A stretch of 58,710 nt of DNA from Candidatus Alistipes avicola (GTDB taxonomy: Bacteria; Bacteroidota; Bacteroidia; Bacteroidales; Rikenellaceae): the NCBI GenBank assembly GCA_019118565.1, contig DWYR01000003.1:1-58710 (forward strand). The letters are read 5' to 3'. Shown piece after piece: positions 43,145 through 51,920 of the stretch. The notes under the pieces were generated by a model. The model saw only the letters and a program-made list of their open reading frames with translations. It had not been told where the DNA came from and ran no database searches. How positions within the stretch are numbered: position 1 is the stretch's first letter; every line of letters begins with the position of its first letter. The translations under genes were made by a program, and so were the position numbers.

Positions 43145-43789
43145 ATGGATAAGATTAGTTTGCAGCGGGTATTGCCAGCCGTGTTTGCAGAGACACCGCC
43201 GGCAGATTCGGACATTTGGTTGAAAGAGGTAACGCTCGAAAAGGGAACCGTCTACCTGGTAGAGGCGGCATCCGGATCCGGCAAGTCTTCGTTTTGTAGT
43301 TATTTGTACGGCTATCGGCGGGACTATTCGGGGCGAATTTTGTTCGACGATCAGGATATTCGATCTTTGAGTATGACCCAGTGGAGTCGTCTGCGACGCA
43401 ATTCTCTGTCCATGCTTTTCCAGGAACTGCGCCTCTTTCCGGAGTTGAGCGCTCTGGACAACGTGCGGTTGAAGAATAAGTTGACCGGCTATCGGAGCGA
43501 GGCGCAGATCGCCTCGTTTTTCGAAGCGTTGGGAATTGCCGACAAGGCTGAGACACCCGTTGCGAAACTTTCGTTCGGGCAGCAGCAGCGCGTGGCTTTC
43601 ATCCGAATGCTGTGCCAACCGGCGGATTTCATGTCCCTGGATGAACCGATGAGTCATCTGGATGACCGGAATGCGGCGACGATGGCCCGGATTCTGCTCG
43701 ATGAGGCTCGAAAGAGCGGGGCGGGAGTCGTCGTAACCTCGATCGGCAAACGCTTCGACATAGCTTACGATAAAATCTTTGCCTTATGA
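43145..43789 (+). CDS. ABC transporter ATP-binding protein, LolD/FtsE-like
   Basis: 214 residues from ATG 43145. Walker A SGSGKS (43-48), Q-loop FQELRLFPE, signature LSFGQ (142-146, less common than LSGGQ) and Walker B FMSLDEP (162-168) with SHLDD. It belongs to the MacB/LolD/FtsE group that drives FtsX-type permeases. The stop overlaps the permease start by 4 bp. The in-frame start at 43088 is rejected because it reads through the hairpin. Confidence 0.85.
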   Translation: MDKISLQRVLPAVFAETPPADSDIWLKEVTLEKGTVYLVEAASGSGKSSFCSYLYGYRRDYSGRILFDDQDIRSLSMTQWSRLRRNSLSMLFQELRLFPELSALDNVRLKNKLTGYRSEAQIASFFEALGIADKAETPVAKLSFGQQQRVAFIRMLCQPADFMSLDEPMSHLDDRNAATMARILLDEARKSGAGVVVTSIGKRFDIAYDKIFAL

Positions 43790-44970
43790 GACTGATCTGG
43801 AAATTGTTGAGGCAGCATATCAGCCTCCTGCAACTGACCGGATTCTTTGTTACGAATCTGGTCGGCATGGTCATCGTGCTGACGGCTCTGCAAGTCTACC
43901 GGGATGTGACACCGCTTGTCAACGCACCCGATTCGTTTCTGGACAACGATTTCATGGTGCTGAGCAAACAGGTCGAGCAGGTCGGAGTGAACAAAACCTT
44001 CTTTACCGAGGAGGAGTTGACCGATCTCGAAGAGCAGCCTTTTGTCGAAGCGATGGGAGAATTTACCCCTGCGCAATATCGCGTAACGGGGGGACTGTCC
44101 GCTTTCGGAATTCGTATGAGCACCTATCTTTTTTTTGAGAGTGTGCCGGACCGATTCCTGGACGTAGAGAGCGATCAGTGGCAATTCGAAGAGGGGGATG
44201 ATGTGATCCCGATCATATTGCCGCGCAACTACTTGAATCTATATAATTTCGGATTTGCATCAACACAGGGACTTCCACAGTTGAGTGAAGAGCTCGTGCG
44301 TGAAATCCCTCTTTCGATCGAATTGTCGGGACGCGGCCGAATCCAAAATTTCCAGGGGCGAGTGGTGGCCTTCTCGAACAGGCTCAATACGATCCTCGTC
44401 CCCGATAGTTTTATTCGGTGGTCCAACGACTGTTTCTCGGATAAGCCTGTAGCGGGACCCTCCCGAATCATTATCGAAGTCCCCAATGTCGCCGATGAAC
44501 AGTTACAGCAATACTTGACCGAACACGAATATCGCGTCGAGGGGGATGGAAACGACCAGGGACAGATGAACTACTTTCTGCGCTTGATCACCTTCTCGGT
44601 AACGGGGGTTGGTCTGCTCATTACGCTGCTCTCGTTCTTTATCCTGATGCTCAGTATCTTCCTGTTGCTGCAGAAGAATACCCGCAAACTGGAGGATCTG
44701 CTCATGGTCGGTTATACGCCGGCACAAGTGGCCTGCCCCTATCAATTGCTCTCGCTGGGACTTAATCTGGGGGCTTTTCTCTGTGCGATTCCCGTGGTCC
44801 TGTGGGTCCGTAGCCGCTATTTGTCGCTTGTCGGGTTGTTTGGGGAGGATTACGAGGCTTCGGGTGTCGGTATAACCTTGTTGATCGGACTGCTTTTCGT
44901 GGGGTTCGTTACGTCTATCAATGCGTTGGCTATTCGCCACAAGGTGGTCGGCCTGTGGTTGCACGAATAA
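43786..44970 (+). CDS. FtsX/MacB-type ABC transporter permease
   Basis: 394 residues. One N-terminal membrane segment (about 18-38), a large extracytoplasmic domain (about 40-262) and three C-terminal membrane segments (about 268-297, 320-345 and 362-385). This is the one-plus-three layout of type VII ABC transporters, which move lipoproteins, peptides or signals rather than small solutes. No MacA-like or LolA gene is next to it; the DUF4836 lipoprotein upstream is the only nearby candidate partner. Confidence 0.82.
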   Translation: MRLIWKLLRQHISLLQLTGFFVTNLVGMVIVLTALQVYRDVTPLVNAPDSFLDNDFMVLSKQVEQVGVNKTFFTEEELTDLEEQPFVEAMGEFTPAQYRVTGGLSAFGIRMSTYLFFESVPDRFLDVESDQWQFEEGDDVIPIILPRNYLNLYNFGFASTQGLPQLSEELVREIPLSIELSGRGRIQNFQGRVVAFSNRLNTILVPDSFIRWSNDCFSDKPVAGPSRIIIEVPNVADEQLQQYLTEHEYRVEGDGNDQGQMNYFLRLITFSVTGVGLLITLLSFFILMLSIFLLLQKNTRKLEDLLMVGYTPAQVACPYQLLSLGLNLGAFLCAIPVVLWVRSRYLSLVGLFGEDYEASGVGITLLIGLLFVGFVTSINALAIRHKVVGLWLHE

Positions 44971-45035
44971 TGGATTCGGGACGGACAGTACCGGTCAAAA
45001 TTCTTTTGTAAATATTATTTTTAGCCAATTTTTAG

Positions 45036-45085
45036 AGACTTTTATGCACCGGGCCGTCCGGATTATGCATAAAAGTCTTTTTTTT
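45036..45085 (+). terminator. Terminator after the ABC permease
   Basis: A perfect 13-bp stem (45036-45048 with 45066-45078), with an inner CCGG/CCGG stem in the loop, followed by a long T-run. Confidence 0.88.
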
Positions 45086-45120
45086 GGCGTAAAAGGGATA
45101 CATCGTGTTTTAAAATACAT

Positions 45121-45128
45121 TATTTTTG
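45121..45128 (+). promoter_or_regulatory. Promoter -7 box TATTTTTG for the small peptide and GLUG lipoprotein
   Basis: It lies 49 nt before ATG 45178. Confidence 0.55.
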
Positions 45129-45177
45129 CCTTCCCATCAGGTGACTTATTTAATAACCCAAATAAAATAAATAGGCT

Positions 45178-45291
45178 ATGAAAAGACATTACGAAAGACC
45201 TAACATTGAATGCATCGACATCTATGTCGAGAGCGGATTTATCGCTACGGGTAATACCGAAGAGCTGGATAAGGAAGAGAGTGAATGGTAA
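45178..45291 (+). CDS. 37-residue peptide, first gene of the GLUG lipoprotein operon
   Basis: It runs ATG 45178 to TAA 45289 and starts MKRHYERPNIECIDIY. A basic head and one cysteine (Cys12) are followed by SGFIATGNTEEL and an acidic, Trp-ending tail. There is no signal peptide. The promoter, the short leader and the tight link to the next start (14 bp) mark it as a real first gene. From memory, many Bacteroidetes place a similar short open frame (basic start, hydrophobic I/V-E core, A-T/S-G turn, acidic tail) ahead of fimbrillin-type genes, but I know no function. Confidence 0.6.
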   Translation: MKRHYERPNIECIDIYVESGFIATGNTEELDKEESEW

Positions 45292-45304
45292 AATGCATTG
45301 TGCT

Positions 45305-47698
45305 ATGAGAAAGAGTAGATTGTTTGAGATACTAGCCCTGGTAGCCGGGATAGCTCTGTTTTTTGCATCATGCACGAAAGAGGAGGTCGGAACAGAAGAA
45401 CCGACCGTCGGCAAGCGGAGATTGACTGCGGCGATCGGCGGGGTTACCCGCGCTGCGCTCGACGATGTGACCATTACGTGGGATGTTGATGACAAGATAA
45501 AGGTTTTCTATGAGGATGTCTCGACCGGTTTGACCGCTTCCTCCGATTTCGCGTTGGTCGACGGAGTCGGTTCAAACAACGCCACCTTCGAGGAGATCGA
45601 AAGCAATATGGGCGAGGAAGATAGGATCCTCTACGCGTTCTATCCAGCCGAGGAGTATTGGGAGTATGCCGAAGCTGCCGAGAGCGAGGTCCCTTGTACT
45701 CTGCCGACGGTACAGAATCTTGATAATTTTGCCATGCCGATGTTTGGTACCGTTAGTGGAACGGCAGACGCACTCTCGTTCAATAACTGTGCGGCAGTCT
45801 TTACCGTTCGAGTTAAGGGTACCGGTACGATTACTTCGGTTAAGATGACTTCGACTTCGAGATACCTGGCTGGTCCTGGTGTAATTGATACTTCGATTGC
45901 CGGAGAGCCGAAATTCCGTGTTGAGACTTCGGCTTTTAAGCCGTATGACTCTTCGTTGAATACGAAAAATATTACGGTGAATTGTGGTGATGGTGGCTTG
46001 GTGCTTGGTGAAGAGCCTGTTGAGATTCCGATTGTTGTGCCCATTTTGCCGGGAACTGCATATTTCGGCAAGTCGTCCCTCGCTTTCGAGTTCTATAATG
46101 GCGAGACCATGCTGCAGCTTAAGAAAAATTCTTCGGAGAAACAGCCTGTGCGGAATAAGAAGTTGCTTTTCCCTGTATGGGAGTTTGTCGGTGCTGCTAC
46201 TGGAGAGGAAATCTCCATTCAAATAGCGGAGGCGGTGGCTGCCGGCTCGGATGAACTTGTTATCACGACACCGGTCTCCGGCGATCAGACCATTGAACTT
46301 CCTGCTGCGATGCCTGAGACCTTTAAGTTGTATGCGCCGTTTACCGATGGTTCGATTACTGTGACGACTGTGGGAGGAGCGACCTGGGCGGCAGCATCCA
46401 CAATCCAGGTGGCCAATATGGCAGCCACCTCGACGGCTTCGTTTAACTTTGACCTTAATGGTAGTGGCGTCGATGCTGATTTTTATGGAGTAGCCCAAAC
46501 GCTTACTTCGAATGTAGCCCGTTTGACGTTGCGGATGAAGGATGCAAGTTCGGGGCGTCCGGTTGCGAATGTCGGTCATTTGATTATTGACGGAGGCAGC
46601 GTGCTGAGTTATTATGCAGAGGAGCCCGAGGCGCTTACAATCAACAACGACGGTTGTATATTCTGGAAAACAGCCCCGAAAAGTTTGACACCGGGCGAGG
46701 GTTCTTATAGCTATTGGACGCCGGATCCTTATACGACGAGCTCCAGCCTTGTGCTGCAGTGGACGACCACGCCCCTTGTTCCGGGAGAAGGTACGGAGCA
46801 GAGCCCCTATCTGATCTCTTCGGTTGAGGATTGGAATCGGGTTGGATGGCAGTTCTCAAAGGCTTCCGAGGATATGTTTGTTGGAAAGTATTTCCGTTTG
46901 GAGCAGGATCTCGATGTTAACGGAGAGGAGTTGACCAAATGGGGGTATTGCAAGAATGACAAGGCGGAGGGATCTGCCTTTGCAGGTACTTTCGATGGCA
47001 ATGGCAAGATGATCTCCAACTTTACGATTGCTCCGGGCAACTATGGGGTCGGCCTTTTCGGTTTTACGCGTAATGCGACGATCAGCAGGTTGCTTCTGAA
47101 ACAGGGCGAGATCAGGCTGAATGCCAATCTTTCGACCGGAGGCCGTTGGATCGGTGGCTTGGTCGGTTTGATGCAGGGTGGAACGGTTACAGGCTGTGGC
47201 GTGGAGAACTTGACCGTTGACAAGGAGTCCGGGGTGACAAACTACTATCGAGTAGGTGGTCTCGTCGGCTTTGTCTCGGGTACTGAGAATGCTATTGTAA
47301 ACAGTTTGGTCAATGGAGTACACCTGAAGGGATGGTATGCGATGGGTGGTTTGATCGGTTCGATTCAGGCCGTAAAGACAACTATTTCCGGGTGTCTGGT
47401 TGCTGGTGTTACGGTTGAACACGCTTATGCCATTGCGGATGATCCGGCTTACTCATCGGGTCCTGTTATCGGCGATATGGGGGTAAGCGGTAATTATGAG
47501 GTTGAGATCTCCAATATGACGGTCGGAACCTGGAATATTTTGTGCTCACATTCTGCATCGTCGGTTGCCGAGTGGATCGCACAGGATCCGACGGTATGGC
47601 CCTACTTCGGCGAGATCGTGGATGGTGCCGTGATCACCGTCGACGGTGAGACTCCGGTGGCACGCGCCCTTGCGGAGGGGGATATGACCAATAATTAG
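45305..47698 (+). CDS. Fimbrillin-like lipoprotein with GLUG repeats
   Basis: 797 residues from ATG 45305 (ATG 45293 is also in frame). Signal peptide with FASC (Cys23). The N-terminal half resembles fimbrillin/Mfa-like proteins (VTRAALDDVTITWDVDDKIKVFYED, then EDRILYAFYPAEEY). The C-terminal third has at least three GLUG-type repeats (GVGLFGFTRN, GGLVGLMQGG, GGLVGFVSG and GGLIGSIQA) that build a beta-helix. The two parts are joined by a PG-E-GTEQSPYLISS block that commonly precedes such helices. It is likely surface-exposed and adhesive (inference). It shares a transcript with the 37-residue peptide and ends at a strong terminator. Confidence 0.82.
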   Translation: MRKSRLFEILALVAGIALFFASCTKEEVGTEEPTVGKRRLTAAIGGVTRAALDDVTITWDVDDKIKVFYEDVSTGLTASSDFALVDGVGSNNATFEEIESNMGEEDRILYAFYPAEEYWEYAEAAESEVPCTLPTVQNLDNFAMPMFGTVSGTADALSFNNCAAVFTVRVKGTGTITSVKMTSTSRYLAGPGVIDTSIAGEPKFRVETSAFKPYDSSLNTKNITVNCGDGGLVLGEEPVEIPIVVPILPGTAYFGKSSLAFEFYNGETMLQLKKNSSEKQPVRNKKLLFPVWEFVGAATGEEISIQIAEAVAAGSDELVITTPVSGDQTIELPAAMPETFKLYAPFTDGSITVTTVGGATWAAASTIQVANMAATSTASFNFDLNGSGVDADFYGVAQTLTSNVARLTLRMKDASSGRPVANVGHLIIDGGSVLSYYAEEPEALTINNDGCIFWKTAPKSLTPGEGSYSYWTPDPYTTSSSLVLQWTTTPLVPGEGTEQSPYLISSVEDWNRVGWQFSKASEDMFVGKYFRLEQDLDVNGEELTKWGYCKNDKAEGSAFAGTFDGNGKMISNFTIAPGNYGVGLFGFTRNATISRLLLKQGEIRLNANLSTGGRWIGGLVGLMQGGTVTGCGVENLTVDKESGVTNYYRVGGLVGFVSGTENAIVNSLVNGVHLKGWYAMGGLIGSIQAVKTTISGCLVAGVTVEHAYAIADDPAYSSGPVIGDMGVSGNYEVEISNMTVGTWNILCSHSASSVAEWIAQDPTVWPYFGEIVDGAVITVDGETPVARALAEGDMTNN

Positions 47699-47724
47699 GC
47701 AGGAGTCTCTCTTCTTGAAGGATT

Positions 47725-47762
47725 AAAAAAGCGGATCCCCCATCGGGGGGATCCGCTTTTTT
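47725..47762. terminator. Bidirectional terminator, 16-bp perfect stem
   Basis: Arms 47725-47740 and 47747-47762 with A/T runs inside both ends, between converging genes. Confidence 0.88.
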
Positions 47763-47832
47763 GATGGATGAGGAGAAGGAAATAAATGGGAGTTGCTCCT
47801 TGTTGTTTGCATTCGATTCCGGCAAAAGGTTT

Positions 47833-48687
47833 TTATACGATAATTTCGTCGTCGATGGTCCCTTGATCGCCCCAACCTTCGATTGTCATTCCGGAAAATG
47901 ATATTTCCCCGTTCTGGATCGTAAAATTCACGGTCAATTCTTTTCCTTGTTCTATTGTTTGAAATTGAGGGTCCAGGGTTGCAAGGGTCCAGCGGTTTGA
48001 AACGTCTCCGATCCGAACCTCCAAAGTCACATCTTGAGTCGATTGAGGAAGCAACAGGAAGGCCACTTGCGATCCTGTCGCTGTGTAAGTCTCTTTTGTA
48101 TCTCCTTGAGTAAAGGTTCCGCTTGTCAGATGGAATTGGCCGGTCGCATATGCCGTGCATCGTGTTTCGATGGATTCAGTCACGAGCGACGAATCTTTGG
48201 ATGTGAATTTTACGACAAGACGATGCGTTGCATGTCGGAAAGTTAGAGCGATGGGGCGCTCTTCCCCGACATTTACATCCGTGGCGCCCGCTATCAATAA
48301 ATCGGAGTTGGTATTCTGTTCAACCTTAAAGTTGAAACTATCGCCATCGAGGATTTGTGACGGATAGCACGCTGCGAAGTTTATTTTTTCGCCCTCGGTT
48401 GCAAAAGCCAGATCTCTCCAATAGAGAGTCGAAAGGCCGATGGCATAGTCGATCGTCGACGATCCGGTGGCATCATGGTATGCATAGAGTGTAAAAGTGT
48501 CTCCTGTGTTGAAAGAACCGCTCCCGTCTTCGTTCAGTTGTGGGTTCCGTGTCATCATTGCAATGGTGGCGGCGAAAGAAACTTCCCGATCGGCTGGATC
48601 TGTCGATGGTGTCGGACAGTCGTCCTTTTGGCATCCGATGGTAATCAGGGCCATTAGCAAAAGCCCATTGCTTATCATTCGTTTCAT
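47833..48687 (-). CDS. Fimbrillin-like lipoprotein
   Basis: 284 residues. Signal peptide with TIGC (Cys19) and then a single fimbrillin-like module: SFAATI, NTGDTFTLYAYHD, INFAACYPSQ, IALTFRHATHRLVVKF and the closing TIEGWGDQG. The tail after the module is short. It starts 47 bp after the protease gene and shares its promoter at 50626. The same fold pattern forms the N-terminal half of that protease, so the pair look like products of one ancestral module. It could be a binding partner or scaffold for the protease (inference). Confidence 0.82.
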   Translation of the reverse strand: MKRMISNGLLLMALITIGCQKDDCPTPSTDPADREVSFAATIAMMTRNPQLNEDGSGSFNTGDTFTLYAYHDATGSSTIDYAIGLSTLYWRDLAFATEGEKINFAACYPSQILDGDSFNFKVEQNTNSDLLIAGATDVNVGEERPIALTFRHATHRLVVKFTSKDSSLVTESIETRCTAYATGQFHLTSGTFTQGDTKETYTATGSQVAFLLLPQSTQDVTLEVRIGDVSNRWTLATLDPQFQTIEQGKELTVNFTIQNGEISFSGMTIEGWGDQGTIDDEIIV

Positions 48688-48734
48688 ATTCTGTCGTTTT
48701 CTTTGTCTCGTTTTATTTTATTTCGTTTCGTTGA

Positions 48735-50477
48735 TCAGGGGGTGACAGATGGGTATTTCTCGGCCCAAATGTCTTGACGTAAATCTACGGCACACAAACT
48801 TGTAATTCTGTATTTTTTTGCTGGGGATCCGTCTCTCGGAGGAAGTGTTTTCAAAAAGGTGTATTCCCGGGTACTTGACGATGCGGGATCCATTTCGTAT
48901 CCGATTTGCATCCGTGAGATTACCGCTCCGTTTACGTCTTGATCCGCATAGTTGTTTTCGCAGTAATAAATGTGCGAAACCTTTCCTTCGGCATCGAATT
49001 CTGCGCCCCAGATTACCAATGCATGATTGCCCGTATTCTTGCCTGCAATATCGTATACGGTGAATCCAATGGCCTGCTTGTTTAGCAATGCATTTACAAT
49101 GAATTTGTTGAAATCTTCTTCTGAAGGGCTGCGGCTGGAATCGATAGCGATTACATCGCTCTTACTAAATACGTGGGTGAAAAATCCGGGGAAGTCGTCT
49201 CCTGCGAATTCGGTTGGAATGTTCGTATTATCTCCGGTGATGAACCATCTTACCCCCGATGAATTCCACGATCCTATATTCTGACAATAGACCTTGAAAA
49301 AGTTGAAAACAGCGTTCCTATTCACGCTCCCGTCCGGTGCCAGGAGCGGGAGAAAATCCGATGATGGTAATTCATATTCGTATTTCCCATTGACCGAAGT
49401 AACACTATTTCCCCAATCTGCCGTGTAGGCATCGATATATGCTTTGTTTTGGTTCAGCCACCACAATATTAGATTCGAAGCCGATGCAGCCCAACAGGTA
49501 TTTGCATCGTCTTCATTATATTCCGGAGATTTATTGCAATCGTACCAGCCGCAACCCTCTTTCCAAGTCAGGTTTTGAATCTCTTCGAAGGTGCGGTCCT
49601 TGCGGAACCAGATTCCCGGTTCCACTTTGTCATAGAGACCGTAGGTCGGTAGTTTATCCTCTCCGGGGAAGTCGGGAACATTCAGCCCGTAAACCCATAT
49701 CGATTGGTTTGCCAGATCCGGAGATGATTGCTTGAAGTCCAGTCGGATTGTTAATTGTGCTCCTGCACGAAATTCGACAAAAGGTTCTTCATTGAGTGAT
49801 TCGGGTGCTCGATAGGTGGATTCGCCGCTTGTTGTTTCTATTTTCAGCAATCCTTCGTCCCCCTGGAAAGCATCGGTCGGTTGGGGAAAAATTACTGCCT
49901 CGAAACTACCGTCCGTGTTTTTGCGCGGGGTGATCCATCCGAACGAGTCTTCCGTAGAGATCTCTCTTGTGAGAAGATTCACCGAGCCGGTCAGTCTGCT
50001 GCGGATTTTTACCGATGCGTCGTTCTCTCCCGTAAATTGTATTCGTAGCCGATGTAATGCATGCGTGAAAGAGAAGTCGGCCCTGAGCTCTCCTTCCGGC
50101 AAAGTCCTTTGCGAAAAGAGAAGGTCCGTTTGGGTGTATCCTTCCGAAGTTTGATCTTCGGCGATTGTGAACTCATTTGTTCCGGCAGCCTCGATGAGTT
50201 CCGGTTGAATCGGATAATGGGCCGAGATGGTCAGTGCACCCTGGCCGAATTCGCTTCGTCGCAGGCGGGGTTGCCACTCGCCCGAAATCAGAGTGAGTTC
50301 GCGGTATTCGACGGTTGTCCCATTGTTGATATAAAGCCCGATCCTGTCATTTTCGGAGAAGGTCCCGGCACCGGTCCCGTCGAGATCGGTGCGGGTTTCG
50401 ATTGTTGAGAAGTTTAATTGGAGAATATCGTCACCCGGTATCATCAGATCTGTCGCGTCGTCGTTACAGGCACTCAA
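48735..50477 (-). CDS. Fimbrillin-like module fused to an IdeS/Mac-type cysteine protease; start out of frame
   Basis: 580 codons are open from a TTG at 50475-50477. The N-terminal half (about 20-250) has the fimbrillin pattern (IETRTDLDGT, ENDRIGLYI, ISAHYPIQP and FTHALHRLRIQF). The C-terminal half (about 255-580) matches IdeS-like immunoglobulin proteases: GCGWYDCNK, DDANTCWAASASNLILWWLNQNK (nucleophile Cys328), GFTVYD and NHALVIWGAEFD (His485). The third catalytic pair of IdeS, Asp284/Asp286, aligns with Glu507 and Asn509. LLSAC at the very start is a lipobox (Cys4). The natural ATG (50522-50524) with its signal peptide lies one base out of frame across an A7 run. IgG cleavage is unproven; the target may be another host protein. 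Confidence 0.8.
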   Translation of the reverse strand: MSACNDDATDLMIPGDDILQLNFSTIETRTDLDGTGAGTFSENDRIGLYINNGTTVEYRELTLISGEWQPRLRRSEFGQGALTISAHYPIQPELIEAAGTNEFTIAEDQTSEGYTQTDLLFSQRTLPEGELRADFSFTHALHRLRIQFTGENDASVKIRSRLTGSVNLLTREISTEDSFGWITPRKNTDGSFEAVIFPQPTDAFQGDEGLLKIETTSGESTYRAPESLNEEPFVEFRAGAQLTIRLDFKQSSPDLANQSIWVYGLNVPDFPGEDKLPTYGLYDKVEPGIWFRKDRTFEEIQNLTWKEGCGWYDCNKSPEYNEDDANTCWAASASNLILWWLNQNKAYIDAYTADWGNSVTSVNGKYEYELPSSDFLPLLAPDGSVNRNAVFNFFKVYCQNIGSWNSSGVRWFITGDNTNIPTEFAGDDFPGFFTHVFSKSDVIAIDSSRSPSEEDFNKFIVNALLNKQAIGFTVYDIAGKNTGNHALVIWGAEFDAEGKVSHIYYCENNYADQDVNGAVISRMQIGYEMDPASSSTREYTFLKTLPPRDGSPAKKYRITSLCAVDLRQDIWAEKYPSVTP

Positions 50478-50514
50478 TAAACAGCACAGGATACCGGGGA
50501 TTAACCGAAATATG

Positions 50515-50521
50515 TTTTTTT
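50515..50521 (-). other. A7 homopolymer that breaks the reading frame of the protease gene
   Basis: After ATG 50522-50524 the minus strand reads A7 and then C. In that frame a stop comes after seven codons. With A8 the frame becomes MKKNIFRL..., a full lipoprotein signal peptide joined to LLSAC. Seven or eight A's decide whether the protein is made and anchored. Confidence 0.75.
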
Positions 50522-50524
50522 CAT

Positions 50525-50928
50525 GCGAAAGCTATTTTGAACGGGGTTTGTTCCGATTGAGTCGTGGAAATCGACAAATATCGTCGATCGCACCTCTATG
50601 GAGATCTCCCTCGGATGGTTTCGCGCAAAGATACATTAAATTTTGATTATGCAAGAATATGGAAGGAGGAGGCTTCCCGCGGGGAATATCCTTTCGGAGA
50701 AATGGACTGCTTGCGTGAAAAGTCGCTTCCGTATTCGTATCCGTAAAGGGAGATGCTCTTTCCCGGATGGAAATGAGCCGAAGTGTATCATAAATTTTAG
50801 CGCCGAACCATAAGGCAGGGCGCTAAAAATATAGAGGATGAGAACTCGAAGTTCCGATTCGGAACTCTTTTACTTATCTTTTCAGAAAAGATGTGATTTT
50901 GAGATGGTTGATTTTTCTTGAACAGATT
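50525..50928. other. Gap between the protease gene and purC
   Basis: It holds the protease promoter (50626-50654), a 10-bp hairpin (50795-50804 with 50819-50828) that probably ends purC, and a 7-bp hairpin (50850-50856 with 50860-50866) followed by CTTTTAC. No coding frame. Confidence 0.5.
50626..50654 (-). promoter_or_regulatory. Promoter for the protease operon (TTG-N18-TATCTTTG)
   Basis: Minus strand: TTG at 50654-50652, TATCTTTG at 50633-50626. The leader of about 95 nt reaches the ATG at 50524, which supports that ATG as the original start. Confidence 0.65.
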
Positions 50929-51888
50929 TTATTTGAGTCCTTTCAGACAGTCGGCGACATTCTTCTCGATTCGCCGCAGGATAGTCTCCGTACCGGAGGC
51001 CTCGGCACCCTTGATGAACTTTTCTCCGGTAATTTTTTCATAAAGTTCGATGTATCGATCGGTGATGCCGGCCACGATCTCCGGGGTCATTTCGGGGACC
51101 TGTTGCCCGACTTGTCCCTGGAATCCGTTAGCCATGAGCCATTCACGAACAAACTCTTTCGAGAGCTGTCTCTGATGCTCTCCCTTGGCGAGCCGTTCGG
51201 CATATCCTTCGGCATAGAAATAGCGAGAGGAGTCAGGGGTATGGATCTCGTCCATAAGATAGATGACACCATCCTTTTTGCCGAATTCATATTTGGTATC
51301 CACGAGAATCAGTCCCATTCGGGCGGCCATTTCACTCCCTCGCTGGTAGATCTGCCGTGTGTAGCGTTCGAGTTGCTCGTAATCCTCGCGGCTTACAAGA
51401 CCGGATGCGATGATCTCCTCTTTCGAAATATCTTCGTCGTGGCCTTCGGCTGCTTTCGACGTTGGGGTGATGATCGGTTCGGAGAATTTCTGGTTTTCCA
51501 CCATCCCGTCCGGCATCGTTACGCCGCAGATTACTCTTTTCCCAGCCTTGTATTCTCTCCAGGCGTGTCCTGAAAGATAGCCCCGGATAACCATTTCCAC
51601 CTTGAACGGTTCACACTTGCGGCCGACTGTGACCATCGGATCCGGAACAGCCAGCTTCCAGTTCGGAAGAATATCTGCGGTCGCGTCGAGAAATTTGGCG
51701 GCGATCTGGTTCAGCACTTGTCCCTTGTAGGGGATTCCCTCCGGCAACACCACATCAAAAGCTGAAATCCGGTCGGTAACTACCATAACGAGGTGCTCGT
51801 CGTTGATGTTATATACGTCGCGGACTTTACCCGTATACTTACTTTTTTGCCCTTCGAAAGCGAAGTCGGTTCGTGTGATAGCGTTCAT
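50929..51888 (-). CDS. purC: Phosphoribosylaminoimidazole-succinocarboxamide synthase
   Basis: 319 residues, the longer form common in Bacteroidetes. It joins aspartate to CAIR in purine synthesis, using [15 protein letters not shown] (15-26), [20 protein letters not shown] and the LVDTKYEFG and [10 protein letters not shown] blocks are intact. It stands alone under a promoter at 51913. Confidence 0.96.
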   Translation of the reverse strand: MNAITRTDFAFEGQKSKYTGKVRDVYNINDEHLVMVVTDRISAFDVVLPEGIPYKGQVLNQIAAKFLDATADILPNWKLAVPDPMVTVGRKCEPFKVEMVIRGYLSGHAWREYKAGKRVICGVTMPDGMVENQKFSEPIITPTSKAAEGHDEDISKEEIIASGLVSREDYEQLERYTRQIYQRGSEMAARMGLILVDTKYEFGKKDGVIYLMDEIHTPDSSRYFYAEGYAERLAKGEHQRQLSKEFVREWLMANGFQGQVGQQVPEMTPEIVAGITDRYIELYEKITGEKFIKGAEASGTETILRRIEKNVADCLKGLK

Positions 51889-51912
51889 CGTATTTGCAGA
51901 TTTAATATGTTA

Positions 51913-51920
51913 CAAAGATA
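51913..51920 (-). promoter_or_regulatory. Promoter -7 box TATCTTTG for purC
   Basis: Minus strand, 25 nt upstream of the purC start. Confidence 0.6.
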
